From contig NC_058524.1 of assembly GCF_904849725.1 (NCBI RefSeq), positions 25,823,001-25,887,000 of the forward strand: DNA of 64,000 nucleotides, given 5' to 3'. Shown piece by piece: positions 54,503 through 64,000 of this stretch. The DNA comes from Hordeum vulgare subsp. vulgare (lineage: Eukaryota > Streptophyta > Magnoliopsida > Poales > Poaceae). Numbering within the stretch: the first letter of the stretch is position 1; every line of letters starts with the position of its first letter. Below the pieces are notes generated by a model that worked only from the letters and a program-made list of their open reading frames with translations, had not been told where the DNA came from and did no database searches. Both the position numbers and the translations under genes were made by a program.

Positions 54503-56323
54503 TGTTGGGGAACGTTGCATGGGAAACAAAAATTTTCCTACGCACATGCAATACCTATCCACGGTGATGATCATCTATGAGAGGGCAGAGTGAATCTACA
54601 TACCCTTGTACATCGCTAAGCAGAAGCGTATATAACGCGATTGATGTAGTGGAACATATTTGCGATCCAAATCGCTACCCGTCCTGCGATCTCATCACGA
54701 TCCATCCCGCGATCCCATCACGATCCATCCCGATCTAGTGTCGAACGGACGACACCTCCGCGTTCAGCATATGTACAGCTCGATGACGATCCCCGCCTTC
54801 TTGATCCATCAAGAGGGGCGGAGAGGTAGATGAGTTCTCCAGCACGGCGGCATGGTGGTGGTGGTGGTGGAGCTATTCTAGCAGGGCTTCGCCTAAGCAC
54901 CGCTGAAACTAGACTAGAGGAGAAACAAATCAAGAGAGAGGGCAGCAAGTGGCTGTTTTTCTGTGTCTAAAAAACCCTCAATACCTCTAGTATATATAGG
55001 AGGGAGGGAGGGGAGGAGGCAGCCTCAAACCCTCAAGGTTTGGCCGAAATTGGAGGTGGAGGAGTCCTACTCCAATCCTACTAGGAGTAGGATTCCTCCT
55101 TTCCACTTGGAAACCCTTTCCACCTTTTCCATCTTTGGGTCTTTTGCCTGTCAAACCTCATGGGCCTTAGTGGGAGCTTATGTCAGCCCACTAGGGGCTG
55201 GTTTGTATCCTCCCACAGCCCATAAGGCCCCTCGGGGCGTGACAGCCCTCCCGATGGTCACCGGTACCCTCCCGGCACTCCCGGTACACTATTGATGAAC
55301 CCGAAACTTTTCCGGTGACCAAAACAGGACTTCCTATATATCAATATTTACCTCCGGACCATTCCGGAGCTCCTCGTGACGTCCGGGATCTCATCCGGGA
55401 CTCCAAACAACTTTCAGTTACCAACACCTATAACTCAACTATACCTAAACATCACCGAACCTTAAGTGTGCAGACCCTGCGGGTTCGAGAACTATCCAAA
55501 CATGACCTGAGACAGTCCCTGGTTAATAAAGAATAGCGGGACCTGGATGTCCATATTGGCTCCTACATATTCTAAGAAGGTCTCTATCGGTTGAACCTCT
55601 ATGTCAAGAATTCATTTAATCCCGTATGCTGTTCCCTTTGTCCTTCGGTATGTTACTTGCCCGAGATTCAATCATCGGTATCTCCATACCTAGTTCAATC
55701 TCGTTACCGGCAAGTCTCTTTACTCGTTATGTAATACAAGATCTTGTAACTAACTCCTTAGTCACATTTCTTGCAAGGCTTGTTGTGATGTTGTATTACC
55801 GAGTGGGCCCCGAGATACCTCTCCGTCACACGGAGTGACAAGTCCCAGTCTTGATCCTTGCCAACCCAACAGACACCTTTGGAGATACCTGTAAGCACCT
55901 TTATAGTCACCCCAGTAACGTTGCGACGTTTGATACACACAAGGTATTCCTCTGGTGTCCGGGAGTTGCATGATCTCATGGTCATAGGAACAGATACATT
56001 CACATGCAGAAAACAGTAGCAATAAACTGACACGATCATATGCTACGTTTATAGTTTGGGTCTTGTCCATCATATCATTCTTCTAATGATGTGATCCTAT
56101 TATCAAGTGACAACACTTGTCTATGGCCATGAAACCTTGACCATCTTTGATCAACGAGCTAGTCAACTAGAGGCTCACTAGGGACACTGTGTTGTCTATG
56201 TATCCACACATGTATTTGAGTTTACAATCAATAAAATTCTAGCATGGATAATAAACGATTATCATGAACAAGGAAATATAATAATAACCAATTTATTATT
56301 GCATGTAGGGCATATTTCCAACA
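54503..56323 (-). repeat. 3' LTR of an Angela/BARE-1-like copia element
   Basis: On the + strand it begins TGTTGGGGAACGTTGCATGG and ends GGGCATATTTCCAACA, so on the - strand it is a TGTTGG...CCAACA LTR of 1,821 bp, the size and termini of BARE-1/Angela/WIS LTRs. It is immediately followed on its 5' side (- strand sense) by the polypurine tract GTGCAAGTGGGAGAC, which identifies it as the 3' LTR of a - strand element. Confidence 0.9.
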
Positions 56324-59300
56324 GTCTCCCACTTGCACTAGAGTCAATAATCTAGTTCACATCACTATGTGATTGCAATGAATCTAACACCCATATAGTT
56401 CTGGGGTTCGATCATGTCTTGCTTGTGAGAGAGGTTTTTAGTCAACGGATCTGAACCTTTCAGATCCATGTGTGCTTTGCAAATCTCTATGTCATCCTAT
56501 AGATGCTGCTACTACGCGCCATTTGGAATTATTCCAAATGACTGCTCCACTATACGAATCTGGTTTACTATTCAAAGTTATCCGGATTAGTGTCAAAGCT
56601 TGCATCAACGCAACCCTTTATGATGAACTCTTTAATCATCTCCATAATCGAGAAGAATTCCTTAGTCCACTAGTTACTAAGGATAGCTTTGACCGCTGTT
56701 CAGTGATTCAATCCTGGATCCCTCTTTGTACCCCTTGACAGACTCATGGCAAGGCACACATGAGGTGCGGTATACAACATGGCATACTTTAGAGCCCACG
56801 ACTAAGGCATAGGGGACGATCTTCGTCCTTTCTCTTTCTTCTGTCGTGGTCGGGTTTTGAGTCTTACTCAAATTCACACCCTACAACACAGCCAAGAACT
56901 CCTTCTTTGCCGATCTATTTTGAACTCCTTCAAAAACTTGCCAAGGCATGCACTTCGTTGAAAGTTCTATTAAGCGCTTTGATCTATCTCCATAGATCTT
57001 GTTGCTCAATGTTCAAGTAGCTTAATCCAGGCTTTCCTTTGAAAAGCTCCTTTCAAACAACCCTTTATGCTTTCCAGAAATTCTACATTATTTCCGATCA
57101 ACAATATGTCAATTACATATTCTAATAAAAATTCCATAGTGCTCCCACTCACTTCTTTGGAAATACAAGTTTCTCATACACTTTGTATAAAACCAAAAAC
57201 TTTGATCATCTCATCAAAGCGTATATTCCAACTCCGAGATGCTTGCTCCAGTCCATAGAAGGATCAATGGAACTTGCATACTTGTGAGGATCCTTAGGAT
57301 CGACAAAACCTTCTCGTTGTATCACATACAACCTTTCCTCAAGGAAACCATAAAGGAAACAATGTTTTTACATCCTATCTGCAAGATTTCATAAATAATG
57401 CAACAACTACTAACATAGTTCCAACAGACTTTTAGCATCGCTACGAGTGAGGAAGTCTCATCATAGTCAACTCTTTGAACTTGTCGCAAACAACCTTGCG
57501 ACAAGTCGAGCTTTCTTAATGGTGACTTTTCACCATCATCGTCTGTCTTCCTTTTAAAGATCCATCTGTACTTAATAGTCTTACGACCATCAAGTAGTTA
57601 TTCCAAAGTCTACACTTTGTTTTCATACATGGATCCTCTCTCAGATTTCATGGCATCCAGCCATTTGCCGAAACCCGGGCCCACCAACGCTTCTCCATAG
57701 CTCATAGGTTCATTATTTTTCAAGAACATGGCCTCCAAGACATGCTTACCGTACCACTCTGTAGCAGTACGTGACCTTGTCGACCTACGAGGTTTGTAGT
57801 AATTTGATCCAAAGTTTCATGATCACTATCATGAACTTCCACTTCAATTGGTGTAGGCGCCACATGAACAACTTCCTGCGCCCTGCTACACACTGGTTGA
57901 AGTGATGGTTCAATAACCTCATCAAGTTTCCACCATCCTCCCACTCAATTCTTTCGAGAGAAACCTTTCCTCGAGAAAGGACCCGTTTCTAGAAACAAAC
58001 ACTTTGCTTTCGGATTTGAGATAGGAGGTATACCCAACTATTTTGGGTGTCCTATGAAGATGCATTTATCCACTTTGGGTTCGAGCTTATCAGGATGGAA
58101 CTTTTTCACATAAGCATCGCAACCCCGAACTTTTAAGAAACAACAGCTTAGGTTTCTGCAAACCATAGTTCATACGGTGTCATCTCAACGGAATTATGTG
58201 GTGCCCTATTCAAAGTGAACGCGGTTGTCTCTAAAGCCTAACCCATAAATGATAGTGGTAATTCGATAAGAGACATCATAGTATGCACCATATAAAATAG
58301 GGCGCGGCTATGACGTTCTGACACACCATCACACTATGGTTTTCCAGGTGACATGAGATGTGAAACAATTTTCACATTGTCTTAATTATGTACCAAACTC
58401 GCAACTCAGATATTCATCTCTATGATCATATTGTAGACATTTTATCCTCTTGTCATGACGATCTTCAACTTCACTTTGAAATTACTTGAACCTTTCAATA
58501 ATTCAGACGTGTGTTTCATCAAGTAAATATACTAGTATCTACCCAAATCATCTCTCAAGTAAGAACATAACAATATCCACTGCGTGCCTCAACACTCATT
58601 GGACTGCACACATCAAAATGTATTACTCCCAACAAGTTACTTTCTTGTTCCATCTCACTGCAAAATGAGGCCTTCAGTCATCTTGCCCATGTGGTATGTT
58701 TTGCATGTCTCAAGTGATTCAAAAATCAAGTGAGTCCAAACGATCCATCTACATGGAGTTTCTTCATGCGTTTATACCAATATGACTCAAGTGGCAGTGC
58801 CACAAGTAAGTGATACTATCATTACTACTTTATATCTTTTGGCATCAATATTATGAACATGTGTATCACTACGATCGAGATTCAATAAACCATTCATTTT
58901 AGGTGCAAGACCATTGAAGGTATTATTCAAACAAACAGAGTAACCATTATTCTCTTTAAATGAATAACCATATTGCGATAAACACAATCTAATCATGTCT
59001 ATGCTCAACGCAAATACCAAATAACAATTATTTAGGTTTAACACTAATCCCGATGATAGAGGGAGCGTGCGATGTTTGATCACATCAACCTTGGAAACAC
59101 TTTTCCAACACATATCATCACCTCGCCTTTAGCTAGTCTTCGTTTATTCCGTAGCTTTTATTTCGAGTTACTAACACTTAGCAACCGAACCGGTATCTAA
59201 TACCCTGGTGCTACTAGGAGTACTAGTAAAGTACACATCAATATCACGTATATCCGATATACTTTTGTCGACTTTGCTAGCCTTCTCATCTACCAAGTAT

Positions 59301-61214
59301 TTAGGGTAGTTCTGCTTCAGTGACCGTTCCCCTCATTACAGAAGCACTTAATCTCGGGTTTTGGTTCAACCTTGGGTTTCTTCACTAGAGCAGCAACTGG
59401 TTTGCCGTTTCATGAAGTATCCCTTCTTGCCCTTGCCCTTCTTGAAACTAGTGGTTTTACTAACCATCAACAATTGATGCTCCTACTTGATTTCTACTTT
59501 CGCGGTGTCAAACATCGCGTATAGCTCAAGGATCATCATATCTATCCTTGATATGTTATAGCTCATCACGAAGCTCTAGTACCTTGGTGCCAGTGACTTT
59601 GGAGAACCATCACTATCTTATCTGGAAGATCAACTCCCACTCGGTTCAAGTGATTGTGGCACTCAGACAATCTGAGCACATGCTCAACGATTGAGCTTTT
59701 ATCCCTTACTTTGTAGACAAAGAATCTTGTCGGAGGTCTCATACCCCTCAACAAGGGCACGAGCATGAAATCCCAATTTCATCTCTTGGAACATCTCATA
59801 TGTTCTGTGATGTACAACAGGTCTTCGGCGCCTTAATTCTAAGCCGTTAAGCATTACACACTGAACTATCACGTAGTCATAAAAAACGTGTATGTCAGAT
59901 GTTCGCAACATCCACAGATGACGCTCGAGGTTCAACACACCGAGCGGTGCATTAAGGACATAAGCCTTCTGCGCAGAAATGAGGACAACCCTCAATTTAC
60001 GGACCCAGTCCGCATAATTGCTGCTATCAACTTTCAACTAAATTTTCTCTAGGAACATATCTAAAACAGTAGAGCTACAGCGCAAGCTACAACATAATTT
60101 GCAAAGACCATTTGTCTATGTTCATAATAATGAGTTCAATTAATCATATTACTTAAGGACTCCCACTAAAATAGACATCCCTCTAGTCATTCGAGTGGCG
60201 CATGATCCAAATCCACTAATCAAGTCCGATCATCACATGAGTTGAGATTAGTTTCAATGGTGAACATCTCCATGTTGATCATATCAACTATATGATTCAT
60301 GCTCGACCTTTCGGTCTGTTGTGTTCCGATGCCATGCTGTCTGTACATGCTAGGCTCGTCAAGTTTAACCCGAGTGTTCCGGGTGTACAACTGTTTTGCA
60401 CCCGTTGTATGTGAACATTGAGTCTATCACACCCGTTCATCACGTGGTGTCTCGAAACGAGGAACTGTTGCAACGGTGCACAATCGGGGAGAACACAATT
60501 TTATCTTGAAATTTTATTGAGGGATCACCTTATAATGCTACTGTCGTTCTAAGCAAAATAAGGTGCATAAAAGGATAAACATCATATGGAAATCATAAGT
60601 GACATGATATGGACATGAAGTTGTGCTTCTTGATCTCCATCACCAAAGTACCGGCATGATCTCCATCGTCACCGGCGCCGCACCATGATCTCCATCATCA
60701 TGCCGCCATCGAGGTTTTCACGCTATCTATGCTATTACTACTAAAGCTACAACCTAGCGATATAGTAAAAGCATCAGCAAGCACAAACGTTAGTTTAAAG
60801 ACAACCCTATGGCTCCTGCCGGTTGTCGTAGCATGGACATGCAAGTCGATATTTAACTATTATAACATGATCATCTCATACATCCAATATATCATATCAT
60901 GTTTTTGGCCATATCACATCACATGCACACCCTGCAAAAACAAGTTAGACGTCCTCTAATTTGTTGTTGCATGTTTTACGTGGCTGCTATGGGTATCTAG
61001 TATGATCGCATCTTACTTACGCAAAGCCACAACGGTGATATGAAAATTGCTATTTAACCTTCTCCAAGGACCGCCTCGGTCAAATCCGATTCAACTAAAG
61101 TTGAAGAAACATATACCCGCCAGTCATCTTTATGCAACAAGTTGCATGTCAGTCGATGAAACCGGTCTCTCATAAGCGTACGAGTAAAGTCGGTCCGGGA
61201 CGCTGATGACGAGA
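56324..61214 (-). mobile_element. Internal region of a decayed Angela/BARE-like copia element
   Basis: On the - strand, the order is a long 5' leader (about 60040-61214), gag (about 59400-60040), then a protease/integrase/RT region eroded by stops and frameshifts, and the polypurine tract at 56324-56345. Recognisable pieces include KRMKKLHVDGSFGL (GAG-pre-integrase, near 58750) and RSIYGLEQASRSWN (RT, near 57300). The 5' LTR and primer-binding site are missing: copia leader sequence ends about 61214, where another element's LTR begins. The copy is inactive. Confidence 0.85.
59400..60040 (-). pseudogene. Degenerate copia gag
   Basis: Reading the - strand from about 60037: SSNYADWVRKLRVVLISAQK, then AYVLNAPLGV, IVQCVMLNGLE and TYEMFQEMKLGFHARALVEG, matching copia gag polyproteins of Triticeae. 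Stops and frameshifts break it after about 110 codons, and a further piece (EHVLRLSECHNHLNRVGVDL) continues in another frame near 59570-59700. It cannot form capsids. Confidence 0.85.
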
Positions 61215-62862
61215 TGTTGTATATACTTCTCGCACCTCGTTGGTTACCCCAAGTGGAAGGTTGAGATGTAGTGAGCAGCAAGTTGTCCCTTACATGGAGA
61301 CTATAAGGTTTATGGAACCAGGAGGACTCCTAGGATCAACAAGTAGATGTCTCCCACCCTGGCGCTAGCAGAAGATGTGGACCTGCACACACAACAAATA
61401 ACTTTGCTCCCAACGAGTACAGAGAGGTTGTCAAGCTCTCCGGCCTTGTAGTTTGCAAAGGATCAAAACACAAGCGGGAAAAGTAATAGTGATTGCAACG
61501 GAAAAGTAATTGAAAATGATAAATGATGGAGGTCTAATCAATGGTGGTGATATGGACCAGAGTCACATGATGTTCAGTAGTGATGTCTCTCTCCCAAAAG
61601 ACGATAAACAACTATGCTTGGGTAAACAAATTACAGTTGGGCAATTGACAGAATTATGAACGCACCGCAATCCTAATTATGCTACTTGAAAGTTAGAGGC
61701 TCAATAGTAATGGGCAGTACGCCAAGACAAGTAGACCATTTATTCATCAACATCTACTTACTAAGCATCCGCCTTGAGATATCTATCCAGAATATCTCGC
61801 CAGTATTAAGTTGCAAGCCCCAACCAAAGTGTAAACTCAAAGCAACGGACAACTGCATTAACGAACTATGCGTAAGGTAAACAATCCTTGCAACCATGGT
61901 CACAAGCATCGTTTTTTCTCCCTGGTGGCAACATCACATCCCCTAGTCTCATGTTTCTGTCACTCAAGCTAGACATCGAGGGGCATGAACCCACAATCAT
62001 GCATAACGCTCCCTCTTGGAGTTACAATCTACTACTCAGCCAAAGCAATAAATAGCAACGGAGAACATGCATGAATCACTAAGGAACATAATATAAAAGG
62101 ATAATCAAATATATAACTCATAACAATCCGAACATAATCTCATAATCCATCGGATCCCAACAAACCGAGCATAGCGATAGCAAGAGAATTACATAGATGC
62201 CTTGATCATGTAGGACAGCTCACAAGGACTAACCATTGAAGCACAAGATTGGAGAGAAGACATCACATAGCTACTGGTCATGGACTCATGGTCCAAGGAG
62301 GACTACTGACGGCACATCCGGGAAGCGTCCATGACGGTGGAGAAGCTTCCGGAGGTCAATCCTCCCTCCGACAGGGTGCCGGGAAGAGGTCTCCTGATGC
62401 TCCCGATCTCGGAAGCATTGCGGCGGCAGAATGATGGAGAAATACGTGATTCTGGATGTGATGGAAGGTTTTTCTCTCGGAGGAGTAAATATAGGCCGAA
62501 GAAGGGCACCGGTGGAGGTGGGACCCACCCAGGCGGCATCTTGGCGTGGCCAGGGCGTAGGCCGCACCCACAGGTCACCTGGGCGGCCCGTGGCCCCCGC
62601 TGGTCCATCTTCGGTGATGTGGAAGCTTTCGTTACGCTGATTTTTTATATATTTTTCTCGGGATTTTTCGGGCTTCGGAAAGTTGGGTAAAAGCCCCTGC
62701 AAAATAGACATCAGCAGAGAGAAACTGTCACTTGGTGCACTGAGTTAGTAGGTTAGTCCAAATACTGTGTAAAATGATATAAAATTGTAGCAAAACATAT
62801 AACAATGTCACCCAAAAGATCATGGAACAGGCAGAAATTATAAATATGTTTTGGACGTATCA
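61215..62862 (-). repeat. Probable 3' LTR of a gypsy-like retrotransposon
   Basis: On the - strand this begins TGATACGTCCAAAACATATT at 62862, and it plausibly ends ...TATACAACA at 61215, giving TG...CA termini and about 1.65 kb. Just upstream in - sense is AATTAAGCTTGGGGGTGC, a polypurine-like tract typical before such LTRs. The outer boundary at 61215 is inferred from where Angela sequence stops. No second LTR is in the window to compare. Confidence 0.65.
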
Positions 62863-64000
62863 GCACCCCCAAGCTTAATTTCTGCTCGTCCTCGAGTAGA
62901 TAAATGATAACACAATAATTTATGTGGTGACATGCTAACACACATATAAGAACTTCAAAGTAAAGCAAGTGAGATATGCAATTCAAGTCAAGATAATAAC
63001 AAGCAAGAGTCTATATCTAGTATTGAATTTAGCAAAGTAAGAACATAAAGGTGCAAGAGCTCTCGCTCTCCGTGACTTGAATGTCTCCAAATGGTGTTTG
63101 CGTGCAAGAAGTGGGAGATGAGTTGGGATCTACTAAACCTCACACTTGGTCTCCTTCAAAATCTTATTTTGACTCATCCCCAGACCACTAGTGAGGCACA
63201 AGTCAAAATGATCCTCTCCCTTTCGACTTTGAGCACTCATGCAATGGATGAGCGTAAGAAAGATATGTTGGCACGTAGGATGGCAAATAGAATAATTATG
63301 GGGAAGGAAGACAAAAAGGTGTGAAAGGCTCACGTCAATGAGGGCAACCATAGGCGAGCGAAAGCCAAATGATAGATATGATGTGAGGAGTAGGGATTGC
63401 CATGTAACAGATGCACATATGAGCTAAGGTAAGCTCTCCAATGGAACTAGTGGGGGTGAATCCAACTTGTTTGCTCATGAAGACCTGGAGCTCATTTGAG
63501 GAGGCTCATCATTGGAATATGCAAACCAAGTTCTATAGTGTAAGTGTCCCCACGTAGTTATGCATGAATGATAATCTCTATGTAGTACCAATATAGCAAT
63601 GGAGTACGAGTGTGGATCTTTCAAAAGGAATAGTAGTGTTGCCCCCTTCTCTCTTTTTATTTCTTTTCCTTATTTTATTTTATTTTTATTTTTGTGTGGC
63701 CTCTTTGGCTCTTTCTATTTATCTCTCATTTGTCCTCTTTGGGATCTTTTGTTTTGTCCTCTTTGGGATCTTTCCCTCACTTAAGGGCAACACTCTATGT
63801 TTTACATGAATTAAGAGAAGATCATCACACTTTATAAGAAGTACTCAACATAAAGACAAGTGAAAACTATCATGATGTATGCAAATGTATGCCTCTGCCA
63901 GTGTAGCAGGATATGCAATGATACTAGCGCGTCATGTAGCAATAATAAGGGCAAGGCCCAACTATCATGCGGCTCTACGATCAAGCAAAAACATGTATGA
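62863..64000 (-). mobile_element. 3' internal end of the gypsy-like element, cut by the window edge
   Basis: Non-coding sequence follows the LTR (CGAGGACGAGCAGAAATTAA on the - strand, then AT-rich DNA). There is no pol remnant in the visible part. The T-rich stretch at 63640-63780 holds a short direct repeat (TGTCCTCTTTGGGATCTTT twice, 63731-63773 approx.). The element presumably continues beyond 64000. Confidence 0.6.

Overview
This is a plant nuclear window, almost certainly from a Triticeae grass (wheat, Aegilops, barley or rye). The evidence is a BARE-1/Angela-type copia element with its roughly 1.8-kb LTR, grass-type Helitron ends, many Stowaway and Tourist MITEs, several LINE insertions, and a low density of genes split by introns. 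Two loci look like intact host genes. The first is an F-box/LRR-like gene on the + strand (CDS 26111-29413, 3 coding exons, 671 aa). The second is an 8-exon USP / protein kinase / U-box gene on the - strand (CDS 45798-50943, 824 aa). Almost everything else is transposons, captured gene fragments and repeats.

Layout. 1-1915: no recognised gene. 1915-2995: non-coding block duplicated at 14085-15615. 3281-4515: four Tourist-type MITEs nested in one another. 4679-6164: a Pack-MULE with about 220-bp inverted ends, an 11-bp target duplication and a captured C2-domain (MCTP/QUIRKY-like) fragment. 7967-10865: 5'-truncated LINE (-). 12665-13815: small Helitron (+). 14085-15615: second copy of the duplicated block, with a Tourist MITE whose empty site is preserved in copy 1. 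15648-17168: Tourist element split by a non-autonomous hAT. 17.2-25.7 kb: MITEs, low-complexity DNA, a 304-bp LINE tail, an array with a 151-bp period and a receptor-kinase fragment split by a Stowaway. 25.9-30 kb: the F-box gene. 30.6-32.5 kb: foldback elements and Stowaways. 32629-35117: 5'-truncated LINE (+) with a 13-bp target duplication.

37117-45283 is the most notable structure: an 8.2-kb Helitron (-) carrying exon fragments of at least four unrelated genes, all in the element's own orientation. These are a LRR receptor kinase, a RadA/Sms-like ATPase, a DRP2-type dynamin and a PDR/ABCG transporter. Several still have their introns and splice sites. A tandem copy of the flanking host DNA supplies the empty site.

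45.8-51.2 kb: the U-box kinase gene, with a foldback MITE in its last intron. 51.2-54.5 kb: a small hairpin, a 148-bp tandem duplication, a Stowaway and LTR-like debris. 54503-61214: a decayed Angela/BARE-like copia element (-) that keeps its 3' LTR and has lost its 5' LTR. 61215-64000: the 3' LTR and 3' internal end of a second, probably gypsy, element (-) that runs out of the window.

The two host genes show no functional link; both have domains typical of ubiquitin ligases, which may be coincidence. All calls come from reading the sequence; no database search was run.
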